64,000 nt of DNA from Mycobacterium sp. DL440 (GTDB lineage: Bacteria; Actinomycetota; Actinomycetes; Mycobacteriales; Mycobacteriaceae). The notes below the pieces were generated by a model. The model worked only from the letters and a program-made list of their open reading frames with translations, was not told where the DNA came from and did not search any database. The position numbers and the translations under genes were made by a program. Positions 37,802 to 46,981 of this stretch are shown here, piece after piece. The stretch spans positions 6,248,467 to 6,312,466 of the forward strand of contig NZ_CP050191.1 of the NCBI RefSeq assembly GCF_011745145.1, written 5' to 3'. Each line of letters starts with the position of its first letter. Position 1 is the stretch's first letter.

Positions 37802-39474
37802 CCATGCGAGGTCGCAAGGCGAAGCCCGGCCGCATCACCTTTGTGGGCTCAGGCCCGGGAGATCCGGGGCTGCTGACGGCACGGGCGCAAACTGTATTGG
37901 CGCACGCCGAGTTGGTGTTCACCGATCCCGACGTCCCTGAAGCCGTACTGGCTCTGATCGGCACCGAGCTGCCACCGGCATCCGGCCCGGCTCCGGCTGA
38001 GCCGGGCAAGGCCGGCGCCGCCGGTGATGACGCCGCCGGAACCGCGGACGCCGGGCAAGCCGCCGTCATCGCGGGTGGGCCGGAGATCCGCCCGGCTCTC
38101 GGCGATCCCGCCGAGGTGGCCAAGACGCTGGTCGCCGAGGCCCGCCACGGGTACGACGTGGTGCGCCTGGTCGCCGGTGACCCGCTGTCGGTGGACGCCG
38201 TCATCACCGAGGTCGGTGCGCTGGCGAGGTCCCACATGAACTTCGAGATCGTTCCCGGGCTGCCCGCCACCAGCGCGGTGCCCACCTACGCGGGCCTGCC
38301 GCTGGGGTCGTCGCACACCGTGGCCGATGTCCGCGGTGATGTGGACTGGGCGGCGTTGGCCGCCGCACCTGGGCCGCTGATCCTGCACGCGACCGCGTCG
38401 CACCTGCCGGATGCCGCCCGCACCCTGATCGAGTTCGGTCTGTCCGAGAACACTCCTGCGGTGGTGACCGCGAGCGGTACCACCTGCCAGCAGCGTTCGG
38501 TGGAGGCCACCCTCGGTGGGCTGACCGACAAGACAGTGCTGGAGAAGCCGGCCGGAAGTGAGCTGGCGGGGCCCCTGGTCGGCCCGCTGGTCGTCACCAT
38601 CGGCAAGACCGTGGCCAACCGGGCCAAGCTGAACTGGTGGGAGAGCCGCGCCCTGTACGGCTGGACCGTGCTGGTGCCGCGCACCAAGGATCAGGCCGGC
38701 GAGATGAGCGACCGGCTCGTGGGCCACGGTGCCCTGCCGATCGAGGTGCCGACCATCGCGGTCGAGCCGCCGCGCAGCCCCGCGCAGATGGAGCGCGCGG
38801 TCAAGGGTCTGGTCGACGGTCGTTTCCAGTGGGTGGTGTTCACCTCGACCAACGCCGTGCGCGCGGTCTGGGAGAAGTTCAACGAGTTCGGCCTGGACGC
38901 GCGGGCGTTCTCGGGTGTGAAGATCGCCTGTGTCGGGCAGGCCACCGCCGACAAGGTGCGGGCGTTCGGCATCAACCCCGAGCTGGTGCCGTCGGGTGAG
39001 CAGTCCTCGCTGGGCCTGCTCGACGAGTTCCCGCCGTTCGACGAGGTTTTCGATCCGGTGAACCGGGTGCTGCTGCCCCGCGCAGACATCGCCACCGAGA
39101 CGCTGGCCGAGGGCCTGCGTGAGCGCGGCTGGGAGATCGAGGACGTCACCGCCTACCGCACCGTGCGTGCGGCTCCGCCGGCGGCGCAGACCCGCGAGAT
39201 GATCAAGACCGGCGGCTTCGACGCGGTCTGCTTCACCTCGAGCTCGACGGTGCGAAACCTGGTCGGTATCGCCGGCAAGCCGCACGCCCGGACCATCGTG
39301 GCCTGCATCGGGCCGAAAACTGCTGAAACCGCAGCGGAATTCGGCCTGCGGGTGGATGTGCAGCCCGAGTCGGCCGCGGTGGGACCGCTGGTCGACGCGC
39401 TCGCCGAGCACGCCGCCCGCCTGCGCGCCGAAGGGGCACTACCCCCGCCGCGCAAGAAGAGCCGCCGCAGGTAA
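37798..39474 (+). CDS. hemD: Fused uroporphyrinogen-III C-methyltransferase / uroporphyrinogen-III synthase
   Basis: 558 residues. N-terminal SUMT/CobA-type domain (about 1-255) with [15 protein letters not shown] and an Ala/Pro/Gly-rich insert near residue 65. C-terminal HemD synthase (about 275-545) with [17 protein letters not shown] and [15 protein letters not shown]. It closes hydroxymethylbilane to uroporphyrinogen III, with possible methylation toward sirohaem or B12. ATG 37798 overlaps hemC; ATG 37804 is an alternative. A basic tail ends the protein. Confidence 0.95.
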   Translation: MTMRGRKAKPGRITFVGSGPGDPGLLTARAQTVLAHAELVFTDPDVPEAVLALIGTELPPASGPAPAEPGKAGAAGDDAAGTADAGQAAVIAGGPEIRPALGDPAEVAKTLVAEARHGYDVVRLVAGDPLSVDAVITEVGALARSHMNFEIVPGLPATSAVPTYAGLPLGSSHTVADVRGDVDWAALAAAPGPLILHATASHLPDAARTLIEFGLSENTPAVVTASGTTCQQRSVEATLGGLTDKTVLEKPAGSELAGPLVGPLVVTIGKTVANRAKLNWWESRALYGWTVLVPRTKDQAGEMSDRLVGHGALPIEVPTIAVEPPRSPAQMERAVKGLVDGRFQWVVFTSTNAVRAVWEKFNEFGLDARAFSGVKIACVGQATADKVRAFGINPELVPSGEQSSLGLLDEFPPFDEVFDPVNRVLLPRADIATETLAEGLRERGWEIEDVTAYRTVRAAPPAAQTREMIKTGGFDAVCFTSSSTVRNLVGIAGKPHARTIVACIGPKTAETAAEFGLRVDVQPESAAVGPLVDALAEHAARLRAEGALPPPRKKSRRR

Positions 39475-39481
39475 GTTTCGC

Positions 39482-39538
39482 CGAAACGGCATTCCGGCAG
39501 GCCTGCACTCGAAGTTCTTCTGCTGGAATGCGGTTTCG
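39482..39538 (+). promoter_or_regulatory. Long hairpin between hemD and hemB
   Basis: 19-base arms 39482-39500 and 39520-39538 pair with two mismatches (CGAAACGGCATTCC against GGAATGCGGTTTCG). It lies 8 bases after the hemD stop and 19 before the hemB ribosome-binding site. It could terminate, attenuate or protect the transcript within the operon. Confidence 0.5.
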
Positions 39539-39571
39539 CCGAGAAGGACGAGGGCAGAAGGAGTCGTAGCT

Positions 39572-40552
39572 GTGTCCTTTCCGAGGCATCGTCCCCGTCG
39601 CCTGCGGTCCACCCCGGCGATGCGTCGCCTGGTCGCCCAAACCTCTTTGGAGCCGCGGCATCTGGTGCTGCCGATGTTCGTCGCCGACGGTCTGTCGGAA
39701 CCGCGACCGATCTCCTCGATGCCCGGCGTGGTGCAACACACCAGGGATTCGTTGCGCCGGGCGGCCGCTGACGCGGTGGCGTCCGGTGTCGGCGGGCTGA
39801 TGCTGTTCGGCGTGCCCCGCGACGAGGACAAGGATCCGACCGGTGCCGTTGGCATCGATCCGGACGGCATCCTCAACGTGGCCCTGCGTGATCTGGCCAT
39901 GGATCTCGGTGACGCCACGGTGCTGATGGCCGACACCTGCCTCGACGAGTTCACCGATCACGGGCACTGTGGCGTGCTGGACGCCGCGGGCCGGGTCGAT
40001 AACGACACGACCAACGCGCGCTATGTGGAACTTGCTGTGGCGCAAGCGGAGTCGGGTGCGCACGTGGTGGGGCCCAGCGGCATGATGGACGGTCAGGTGG
40101 CCGCCATCCGCGACGGCCTCGATGCGGCCGGACACGCCGACGTCGCCATCCTGGCCTATGCCGCCAAGTTTGCCTCGGCGTTCTACGGCCCGTTCCGGGA
40201 AGCGGTGTCGTCCAGCTTGCAGGGCGATCGGCGCACCTATCAACAGGATCCGGGCAATATCCGTGAAGCCGTGCACGAGGTGGAACTCGACATCGACGAG
40301 GGTGCCGACATCGTGATGGTGAAGCCCGCGATGAGTTACCTGGATGTGGTGCGCGCCGCTGCCGATATTTCACCGGTACCCGTTGCGGCGTACCAGATTT
40401 CGGGCGAGTACTCGATGATCTGCGCCGCTGCGGCCAATGGCTGGATCGACCTGCAGGCCGCCGCCCTGGAGTCCTTGACCGGAATTCGGCGGGCCGGTGC
40501 CGACATCGTGCTGACCTATTGGGCGGCCGACGTGGCCGGCTGGCTCGCGTGA
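39572..40552 (+). CDS. hemB: Delta-aminolevulinic acid dehydratase
   Basis: 326 residues from GTG 39572 behind AGAAGGAG; the upstream open frame is not used. Schiff-base lysines lie in YAAKFASAFYG and VKPAMSYLD. The metal-site region reads DTCLDEFTDHGHCG: Cys-x-Asp and a later Cys instead of the zinc-type CxC...C. Condenses two ALA to porphobilinogen. GTGA overlap with the following membrane gene. Confidence 0.97.
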   Translation: MSFPRHRPRRLRSTPAMRRLVAQTSLEPRHLVLPMFVADGLSEPRPISSMPGVVQHTRDSLRRAAADAVASGVGGLMLFGVPRDEDKDPTGAVGIDPDGILNVALRDLAMDLGDATVLMADTCLDEFTDHGHCGVLDAAGRVDNDTTNARYVELAVAQAESGAHVVGPSGMMDGQVAAIRDGLDAAGHADVAILAYAAKFASAFYGPFREAVSSSLQGDRRTYQQDPGNIREAVHEVELDIDEGADIVMVKPAMSYLDVVRAAADISPVPVAAYQISGEYSMICAAAANGWIDLQAAALESLTGIRRAGADIVLTYWAADVAGWLA

Positions 40553-40983
40553 CCGATCAGGTGACCGAACAGAAACCGAGCCCGACCGGACGCCCCGAGG
40601 ACGTCGATACCGGGTTCTGGTTGTGGGCGTCCGCACTGGTGCTCATGGTGGTCGGGTATCTGATCGACGCACTCACCGGGTCCGGCAGGGGTGTGCAACA
40701 GTCCATGACGGTGGTCTTCTCGGTGATGTTCGTGGTGGTGTTGTCCTCGATCGTGGTGACGTTCCTGTTGCTGATGCGCCAGGGGTATCGCTGGGCTCGC
40801 ACCCTGTTGACCAGCGGGGGAATTGTCTCCGCGCTCCACTCGATCGGTAGCCTGCTGAGCGGTGAACGGCTGGACGCGGCTGCGGTGGGCTACGCGGTCA
40901 CCGCAATCGTCGGGTCCGTGCTGATCGCGGGTGGGCTGTACCTGCTGCACCGCAAGGACGCCGACGGTTTCTTCACCCGCTGA
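40549..40983 (+). CDS. Small membrane protein (Rv0513-like)
   Basis: 144 residues from GTG 40549, overlapping the hemB stop. A short polar N-terminus precedes about four membrane helices (FWLWASALVLMVVGYLI, VVFSVMFVVVLSSIVVTFLL, a weaker third, VTAIVGSVLIAGGLYLL). Unknown function; the overlap ties it to the hem operon. Confidence 0.83.
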   Translation: MTDQVTEQKPSPTGRPEDVDTGFWLWASALVLMVVGYLIDALTGSGRGVQQSMTVVFSVMFVVVLSSIVVTFLLLMRQGYRWARTLLTSGGIVSALHSIGSLLSGERLDAAAVGYAVTAIVGSVLIAGGLYLLHRKDADGFFTR

Positions 40984-41003
40984 TTCGCTAGGCTTTGCCG
41001 ACA

Positions 41004-41387
41004 ATGCCTTCATCGCCAGCGTCGCGCCGCGCGACCATTTCATTCAGCTGTTGGCTGGTCGGCGCCGTGTTGTTGATCGTCGGCGGCCTGATCGCCGCTT
41101 CGGTGTCCTGGCCGAGCGCCGAGAGCACCCTGTTCCGCGGCGTGGGTGTGCTCACGGCGCTGGCCGGCGCGGGGATGGCGTACGTGGCCGGCCGCAGTCG
41201 TTCCGGTGATGTGCGGCACCGCCGGGCCGCGATCGCGCTGGCCATGGCGATCGTCGTGGTGATCGGGTTGATGGCGGCGTTGCGTCTGGCTCCGGTACAT
41301 ATCCTGACGCTGGTCGCGCTGCTCCCGCTCATCGCGGGTACCGGCCTGAGTGCGCTGCCGCTGCGGAGGGGTGACGATGGAGAGTGA
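41004..41387 (+). CDS. Small membrane protein (Rv0514-like)
   Basis: 127 residues from ATG 41004 (TTG 40995 is an alternative). Four hydrophobic segments (SCWLVGAVLLIVGGLIA, GVLTALAGAGMAYVAG, AIALAMAIVVVIGLMAAL, LVALLPLIAGTGLSAL). It overlaps the following gene by 11 bases. Function unknown. Confidence 0.75.
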   Translation: MPSSPASRRATISFSCWLVGAVLLIVGGLIAASVSWPSAESTLFRGVGVLTALAGAGMAYVAGRSRSGDVRHRRAAIALAMAIVVVIGLMAALRLAPVHILTLVALLPLIAGTGLSALPLRRGDDGE

Positions 41388-41862
41388 ACCGGTGAACAAA
41401 GTTGCCGCCGAGGTGCTGTTCTACGAGCAGGGCGCCAGCTGGGCGTGGCTCTTGTTGGGGCCGTTCGCAGGTGTCGGCATGGCGATTCTGCAGATGACCG
41501 GCGGATACGGTTACGACCTGTGGGTTCCGATCCTGTTCCTGGTATTGGTTTCGGCGTTCGTGGCTATCCAGATCAAGGCCGCGCGCATCCACACCTCGGT
41601 TGAGTTGACCGCCGAAACCCTGCGGCAGGGCGCCGAGATCCTGAAGGTCGACGAGATCGTGCTGATCTATCCCGCGGCGTCGGGATCCGAGTCGCCCAAA
41701 TGGCAATCCGACCGGGCCCTCGGGGAGCTGTCCGGGGTGCCCCGGGGCCGTACCGGCATCGGGCTGAAACTCACCGGCGGTCGCGGGGCCCAGGCCTGGG
41801 CGCGCAAGCACCGGCGGCTGCGGGAACTGCTGACGCCACTGGTCGAGGAGCGCACCCCGTGA
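41377..41862 (+). CDS. DUF3093 membrane protein
   Basis: 161 residues from ATG 41377 with GGAGGGG upstream. Two membrane helices near the N-terminus (WAWLLLGPFAGVGMAIL and WVPILFLVLVSAFVAIQI), then a soluble beta-rich part with TGIGLKLTGGRGAQAWARKH. DUF3093 family of unknown role. Overlaps its neighbours on both sides. Confidence 0.83.
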   Translation: MESEPVNKVAAEVLFYEQGASWAWLLLGPFAGVGMAILQMTGGYGYDLWVPILFLVLVSAFVAIQIKAARIHTSVELTAETLRQGAEILKVDEIVLIYPAASGSESPKWQSDRALGELSGVPRGRTGIGLKLTGGRGAQAWARKHRRLRELLTPLVEERTP

Positions 41863-42086
41863 AACGCCGGGCAGTCCTCGAGCTGGTGGTGGCCGCCGGT
41901 GCCGCCGTGGGCTGTGTGCTGAGCTGGATCGCGGCGGCGACGACGATCGAGGTGGCGCCCGTGTTGGACGGTGAGCCGGTCACCACTGCGGTCAGCTACT
42001 CGTCGCCGCTGTTGGTGCTGGCATTGGTGCTGGCGGGTCTGGCGGGCGTGCTGACGGTGTTGGGTGTCGCCCGGTTGCGCCGCTGA
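41859..42086 (+). CDS. Two-helix small membrane protein
   Basis: 75 residues from GTG 41859, coupled to the DUF3093 stop by GTGA. Two membrane helices (LELVVAAGAAVGCVLSWIAA and LLVLALVLAGLAGVLTVLGV) with a short loop between. Common next to DUF3093 in mycobacteria by my recollection. Function unknown. Confidence 0.78.
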   Translation: MKRRAVLELVVAAGAAVGCVLSWIAAATTIEVAPVLDGEPVTTAVSYSSPLLVLALVLAGLAGVLTVLGVARLRR

Positions 42087-42089
42087 TCC

Positions 42090-42854
42090 GTGAGCGACTG
42101 GCGGCCAGTCACGCACGGTGAGTCCGGCGCCGGGGTGTTCCGGAACGCCGACGGTGCCAGGTACGCCAAGGTGGTCGGCCCCGCGGCGGTGGCCGATCTG
42201 GCCGCGGAACGGGACCGGGTGTCGTGGGCGCACGATCACCGGCTCCCCGTGCCGCGCGTCATCGACTGGGGCACCACCGAGGACGGCGGCGCCGTCCTGA
42301 TCACCAGTGCCGTCGGCGGCGTCGCGGCCGATCAGCTCGCCGAAGCGGACCTACGGACGGCGTGGCCTTCGGTCGTGCAGGCGGTTCGCGAACTGCACGC
42401 CATCTCGATCGGCGACTGCCCCTACCGGCGCGACCTCGACGACATGCTGGCGCGGGCACGCTCGGTCGTCGCCGCGGGTGCGGTCGACCCGGAGTTCCTG
42501 CGCGACGAGGATCGGGACGTCCCGCCCGGCGAACTGCTGGCGCGCGTCGAACGTGAGGCCGATCTGCGGCACCGTCAGGAAGCCGCCGATCTCGTGCTGT
42601 GCCACGGCGACCTGTGCCTGCCAAACATTCTGATCGATCCCGACCGGCTCACCGTCGAGGGCTTCATCGACCTGGGCCGTCTCGGTCTCGCCGACCGGCA
42701 CGCCGACCTGGCGTTGATGCTGGCCAACACCGCCGACACGTTCCCCGGATTCGCCGAGGACGCCAGGGCAGGTTTGGCTGCGGGCTATTCGGCGGCGATA
42801 GCTGACGACCGGCTGCGGTTCTACCTCGCATTGGATCCGTTGACCTGGGGGTGA
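42090..42854 (+). CDS. APH(3'')-type aminoglycoside phosphotransferase
   Basis: 254 residues from GTG 42090, three bases after the previous stop. Kinase-like fold: catalytic loop CHGDLCLPNILID and metal site FIDLGRLGLADRHADLAL match APH(3'') enzymes such as StrA, which phosphorylate streptomycin at 3''. An intrinsic aph(3'')-Ic is known in M. fortuitum. Its codon usage and tight fit in the operon suggest a resident gene, not a recent cassette. Substrate not tested. Confidence 0.85.
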   Translation: MSDWRPVTHGESGAGVFRNADGARYAKVVGPAAVADLAAERDRVSWAHDHRLPVPRVIDWGTTEDGGAVLITSAVGGVAADQLAEADLRTAWPSVVQAVRELHAISIGDCPYRRDLDDMLARARSVVAAGAVDPEFLRDEDRDVPPGELLARVEREADLRHRQEAADLVLCHGDLCLPNILIDPDRLTVEGFIDLGRLGLADRHADLALMLANTADTFPGFAEDARAGLAAGYSAAIADDRLRFYLALDPLTWG

Positions 42855-42870
42855 CGGCCCGAGGCGATGT

Positions 42871-43734
42871 TCAGGAGTCGAGCCAGGCCAGCTCGTCGGA
42901 CAAGTGCGCCCGCCAGAAGTCCGCATCGTGGCCGCCGGGGTAGAAGCCGGTGGCCGGGGTCCGGGGTAGTTGGTTGACGAACATTCGGGTCGCGGCGTAG
43001 AACCCGTCGCCGGTGCCGCAGTCGATGCGTAGCGGGATCGACCCCAGCGCCGGTAGCAGTCTCAGCGCTGAGTTCTGCTGCCAGTCTTCGAGGCTGTCGA
43101 AGGCGTCGGGCGGCGCGCCCCAGTACGTCAGGTACAGCGCCGGGCTGATCGCGCAGACCGCCGCGGTGCGCGCGGCACCCAGTCGGGCACCCAACAGCAT
43201 GGCGCCGTAGCCACCCATCGACCAGCCCATGAAGGCCACTCGCGAGGTGTCGATGCCCTTGGTGGCCAACATCGGGATCAGTTCGTTGAGCACCATCGCC
43301 CCGGAGTCCCCACCAGAGGCTCGACGGCGCCAGAACGAGTTGCCGCCATCGACACTGACCACTGCGAACGGCGGTCGGCCGGCCGCGGTCAGCCGGGCCA
43401 GCGCCTCCGGAATGCCCAGGTTCATCACGCCGGCGGCGTCGTTGTCCATCCCGTGCAGGGCGATCACCGGACGCAGTGGACCGTGCTGGCCCGGCGGGCG
43501 GGCGATGATCCAATTGGTATCGACGCCGCCGCGGGCCGCCGAGATGAACGACCCCGATTCGCGGGTCGGTAACGGGCTGCCCGCGGGGGCCGTCTGGTTG
43601 GGGCCGGGTTGGTTGGAGCCAGGGGACGCGCGGGGCGTCGGCGGATCGAGCAGGCTGCCCAATGCCATCAGTCCCGCGGCACCCGCACCGGTGACACCAA
43701 GACGCAGCGCGTCGCGGCGGGTCAGCGAGGTCAC
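42871..43734 (-). CDS. Tat-exported esterase/lipase (Rv0519c-like)
   Basis: About 287 residues from GTG 43734 (MTSLTRRDALRLGVTGAG); a longer start at GTG 43773 adds 13 residues. The twin-arginine signal LTRRDALRLG is followed by an Ala/Gly-rich h-region. Alpha/beta hydrolase with nucleophile GWSMGGYGAM and His in YPGGHDADFW. Related to the esterase D/antigen 85 type. Exported to the cell wall; substrate unknown. Confidence 0.85.
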   Translation of the reverse strand: MTSLTRRDALRLGVTGAGAAGLMALGSLLDPPTPRASPGSNQPGPNQTAPAGSPLPTRESGSFISAARGGVDTNWIIARPPGQHGPLRPVIALHGMDNDAAGVMNLGIPEALARLTAAGRPPFAVVSVDGGNSFWRRRASGGDSGAMVLNELIPMLATKGIDTSRVAFMGWSMGGYGAMLLGARLGAARTAAVCAISPALYLTYWGAPPDAFDSLEDWQQNSALRLLPALGSIPLRIDCGTGDGFYAATRMFVNQLPRTPATGFYPGGHDADFWRAHLSDELAWLDS

Positions 43735-43867
43735 CTGCGCATCATTCCAACCATGGGTCTCAGCAGGTGACACGGTCCGGCAACAGCGCGATAACGCCGC
43801 CCACCCGGTCGGTGACCCCGATCACAGACCTCTTGGTACAAAGTGCGAAATCTGTAACACTGTGCCC

Positions 43868-44737
43868 ATGACCGAATTGGCCGAGCAGCCACAGCAGACC
43901 GATGCCCTGCCCCTTGGGCCGCAATCGCTGGTCTGGAAATACTTCGGCGACAACCGGATGTACCTGATCGGGCCGCGGCCGGCTGTCCTGCAGAACATGT
44001 TGGCCGAACTCGGGCAGGGCGTGCTGGACCATTCGACGTTCTTTTCCGACACCGCCGAGCGGCTCAAGCGCACCATCCCGCCGATCTTCCGCACCGTGTA
44101 CGGGACCGAGGACGACAACGCCGGTATTCAGGTGCGCGACTTCCACCATCATGTCAAGGGCGATATGGCAGGCCCGGATGGAGAAGTGGTCGGGCGCTAT
44201 CACGCACTGGACCCCGACACCTACTTCTGGGCGCACGCGACGTTCGTCGAGCAGGTCCTCTACTTCGCCGACACCTTCGTCAAACGGCTCAGCGACGCCG
44301 AGAAGGAACAGATCTACCTGGAATCCAAGACCTGGTACCGCCGCTACGGGGTCAGTGACCGGCCGATGCCGGCCACCTACGCCGAGTTCGAGCGGTACTG
44401 GGACCGGATGATGAACGAGGTGGCTGTCCCGCACAAGTCCGCCCGCTACGGCGTCGGCTATGTCACCAAGGGTTTCCCGTGCCCCAAGGGGGTTCACCCG
44501 GCGGTGTGGCGCGTGGTCGCCACGGTCTTCGACCCGGCCGCGGCTTTCCTGACCGCGGGCGGGCTGCCGCCGCGCGCCCGTGACCTGCTCGACCTGCCCT
44601 GGAGTGAGCGGCAGGAGCGCAATTACCAGCGGTTTGCGGCGTTCTGGCGCACCCGCCCGGTGAACTGGGTGTGGGATCATCTACCGATGAGTGTGCGCTA
44701 CAACAAATTTGCGCAAAAGGGCTATGCCCGGGGCTGA
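43868..44737 (+). CDS. Oxygenase MpaB / DUF2236 family protein
   Basis: 289 residues from ATG 43868. Conserved His residues ([28 protein letters not shown]) fit the DUF2236 family, which includes latex-clearing haem oxygenases and fungal MpaB. TTGGTA and TAACAC upstream may be its promoter, giving an almost leaderless mRNA. Substrate unknown; a lipid or isoprenoid is plausible. Overlaps the following tetR by 14 bases. Confidence 0.85.
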   Translation: MTELAEQPQQTDALPLGPQSLVWKYFGDNRMYLIGPRPAVLQNMLAELGQGVLDHSTFFSDTAERLKRTIPPIFRTVYGTEDDNAGIQVRDFHHHVKGDMAGPDGEVVGRYHALDPDTYFWAHATFVEQVLYFADTFVKRLSDAEKEQIYLESKTWYRRYGVSDRPMPATYAEFERYWDRMMNEVAVPHKSARYGVGYVTKGFPCPKGVHPAVWRVVATVFDPAAAFLTAGGLPPRARDLLDLPWSERQERNYQRFAAFWRTRPVNWVWDHLPMSVRYNKFAQKGYARG

Positions 44738-45347
44738 TTCGTCGCCCGCGACGCGGTCTGATTCGTCGCCCGCGACGGTGGCAATCCTGGATGCCGCCCT
44801 CGTCGAATTCGAGCGGCACGGTCTGCGCCGGGTCGCGCTCGACGATGTCGCGCGCCGGGCCGGCGTCAGCCGCACCACGATCTACCGCCGATTCGCCAAC
44901 CGTGACGAACTGGTGGCCGCCGTGATCGAGCGGGAGAATGTCGCGCTGTTTGCCGACATCGCCAATGAGTTGAAAAGCGCAGGGCCGCAATCGAATTACT
45001 ATGTCGAGGCGTTCACGCTGTCGATCCTGCGGTTTCGTCGCCATCATGTGCTCAACCAGCTGATCGCCGACGAACCAGCCCTGGTCATGGAGATGCTGCA
45101 CACCCACTACGGCGCGGCGATCGAGCGGATGGCCGCGGCGCTGAAGGTGATCTTCCCGGCCAGGTTCGCCGACCGGATCGGCGAGCAGGCGGTCAACGAC
45201 CTGGCCGACACCATCCTGCGCTACGCGGGGATGGTCCTGTTGCTGCCCAGCGTCGAACCCCTCGACACCCCCGAGGACATCCGGGCGTTCGCCACCCGCC
45301 ATTTCCTGCCCAGCCTGCCGGCATCACTGCGCGCCATCCCGGCCTGA
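44724..45347 (+). CDS. TetR-family regulator next to MpaB
   Basis: 207 residues from ATG 44724, inside the end of the oxygenase gene. Helix-turn-helix about residues 30-62 ([19 protein letters not shown]), then a ligand domain with [13 protein letters not shown]. Co-transcription suggests it controls the oxygenase. An [13 protein letters not shown] repeat near the N-terminus comes from a duplicated stretch GATTCGTCGCCCGCGACG (44738-44755 and 44759-44776). Confidence 0.85.
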   Translation: MPGADSSPATRSDSSPATVAILDAALVEFERHGLRRVALDDVARRAGVSRTTIYRRFANRDELVAAVIERENVALFADIANELKSAGPQSNYYVEAFTLSILRFRRHHVLNQLIADEPALVMEMLHTHYGAAIERMAAALKVIFPARFADRIGEQAVNDLADTILRYAGMVLLLPSVEPLDTPEDIRAFATRHFLPSLPASLRAIPA

Positions 45348-45405
45348 TCCGGGCGGGGCGGCCGCAAAGTGTTTGGCAGCTCGCACTTTCGGGCAGCCGA
45401 TAGGG

Positions 45406-45594
45406 ATGAGCACCGAGAAGCCGCCGCCCGTCAGCGAAGAGAACCGCGAGGAAGCCAAGCGCATCATGCAGTCCTACGATGACTCCCGCCCCACCGTCAC
45501 CCTGCCCGGCAGCCATGGCACGGTCTCCGGCACGGCCGTCAACGACTGGGTCGACGACGACGGCAACCCGATCTACGGCCAGCCCGACAGCTAG
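45406..45594 (+). CDS. Small conserved protein of unknown function
   Basis: 62 residues from ATG 45406 (TTG 45373 is an alternative). Polar, acidic; NREEAKRIMQSYDDSRPTVT then SGTAVNDWVDDDGNP. No membrane segment or known domain. Codon pattern is typical of the genome. Function unknown. Confidence 0.6.
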   Translation: MSTEKPPPVSEENREEAKRIMQSYDDSRPTVTLPGSHGTVSGTAVNDWVDDDGNPIYGQPDS

Positions 45595-45648
45595 CAGTAA
45601 CCGCGTACCCGCGCCGTCGCAGGCCGGTCATTGCCTACTGTGGCTGGT

Positions 45649-46137
45649 GTGACTGCGACCCCGCTCGAACGAATTGCCCCTGTTTTCGTGTCGATGGCCC
45701 ACGAGATCGTGTGGGCGTCGGTGGCAACCGTCGACGCCGACGGCCAACCCCGCAGTCGGATCCTGCACCCGATCTGGGAGTGGGACGGGACCGATCTGTT
45801 CGGCTGGATCGCAACCGTGCCCAGTCCGGTCAAGCGGGCGCACCTGGCGGTGCAGCCGCACGTCTCGGTCAGCTACTGGACCACCAACCACGACACCTGT
45901 GCGGCGGACTGCCTGGTGGAGTGGTACACCGACGACGAGACCTGCTCGCAGGTGTGGGGTCGCTTCGCCAACGGCCCGGCGCCAGTGGGCTACGACCCGT
46001 ATGTGATCCCGCAGTGGAGTGACGGGCCGACGTCGGAACAGTTCGCCGCGTTGCGCCTGACTCCCTACCGGCTGCGGGTGATGCCGGGCACGGTCATGAC
46101 GGCGGGGTCCGGCGAGGTGCTGACCTGGCGCGCGTGA
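45649..46137 (+). CDS. Pyridoxamine 5'-phosphate oxidase-like flavin/F420-binding protein
   Basis: 162 residues from GTG 45649. Split beta-barrel with WASVATVDADGQPRSRILHP at the N-terminus, the usual FMN/F420-side strand pair. Such proteins bind FMN, F420 or haem; reaction unknown. Its 3' end overlaps the convergent gene by 44 bases. Confidence 0.83.
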   Translation: MTATPLERIAPVFVSMAHEIVWASVATVDADGQPRSRILHPIWEWDGTDLFGWIATVPSPVKRAHLAVQPHVSVSYWTTNHDTCAADCLVEWYTDDETCSQVWGRFANGPAPVGYDPYVIPQWSDGPTSEQFAALRLTPYRLRVMPGTVMTAGSGEVLTWRA

Positions 46138-46855
46138 CGTCGGCACTGCTCACGACCGGATGCAGTGGCCACCGCTGCCGCTCGGCCCGGTGGCCGGCAT
46201 GCCACGGCACGGCGGCCTCGGCGACATCGCGGACGTCCTCGTCGGTGTCGATCACCGCGTAGGCGGCCGAGTGCCCGGATAGTCCGTTGACCAGGCATTC
46301 GTAACTGATGCGGTGCGCCAGGTCGCGGGTCCAGCGGATCGCGTCCGGCCTCCGGCTCGAAGGCAGTCGACGTGCGTCGCAGATCAGCAGGACCCGGAGC
46401 GCACCCACCGTAAGGGCGGTTGTGGTCGTCAACGCGCACGCCTCGTTCGCGCAGGCGCGTAATCGCCTGGACCGTGCGATGGATTGGCGTCCGCCGAACC
46501 GGGTTTGCACCGAATGCCCGTCGAAAATGACGATCACCGATTCGATCGAGTCGATCTCGTCCGCACTCAATCGTGGTGGTGCTGAATCGATTGTGTGCCA
46601 ACGTGTCCGGAAAGGCATCCGGGCACACGGCGGATGTGCACGTTTGGCCAGGATGTCGGCGCGCCTCAGATACGCGGTGATCGACTCGGAAAGGTCCGTC
46701 AGCCAACCGAGCATCAGCACCTGCGGACCGGCGGCTTCTCGCCCCGCCACTGCAATTCCACCCGCCGTTCTCAGCTCTAACTGGAAATTGTCATACTCCG
46801 ACCGGTCGTACTTTTCGCAACATAATCGACCTCGATCAATGAACTGGCATCTCAA
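46094..46855 (-). CDS. Hypothetical protein, convergent overlap
   Basis: Up to 253 residues from TTG 46855; a later GTG could be the true start because the first ~35 codons are AT-richer. The rest keeps GC-rich third positions, which supports coding. No domain recognised; LSADEIDSIESVIVIFDGH and SGHSAAYAVIDTDEDVRDV look like folded protein. Flanking DNA is lower in GC. Possibly a lineage-specific gene. Confidence 0.5.
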   Translation of the reverse strand: MRCQFIDRGRLCCEKYDRSEYDNFQLELRTAGGIAVAGREAAGPQVLMLGWLTDLSESITAYLRRADILAKRAHPPCARMPFRTRWHTIDSAPPRLSADEIDSIESVIVIFDGHSVQTRFGGRQSIARSRRLRACANEACALTTTTALTVGALRVLLICDARRLPSSRRPDAIRWTRDLAHRISYECLVNGLSGHSAAYAVIDTDEDVRDVAEAAVPWHAGHRAERQRWPLHPVVSSADVTRARSAPRRTPPS

Positions 46856-46981
46856 ATTGCGTCGAATTGGAGATGATTAATGGGGAGAATTCGATCCGAA
46901 TGAAATGCCGGCCAGTTCGTGTGGGGCGATTCCATTGATGGTGCGGACGGCGTCAAGCCGCAAAACCTGCACTTCAGCGCG

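Noticed and set aside
37849..39411. 520-codon minus frame inside hemD
   Set aside because: Fully antisense to the HemD fusion; no domain seen.
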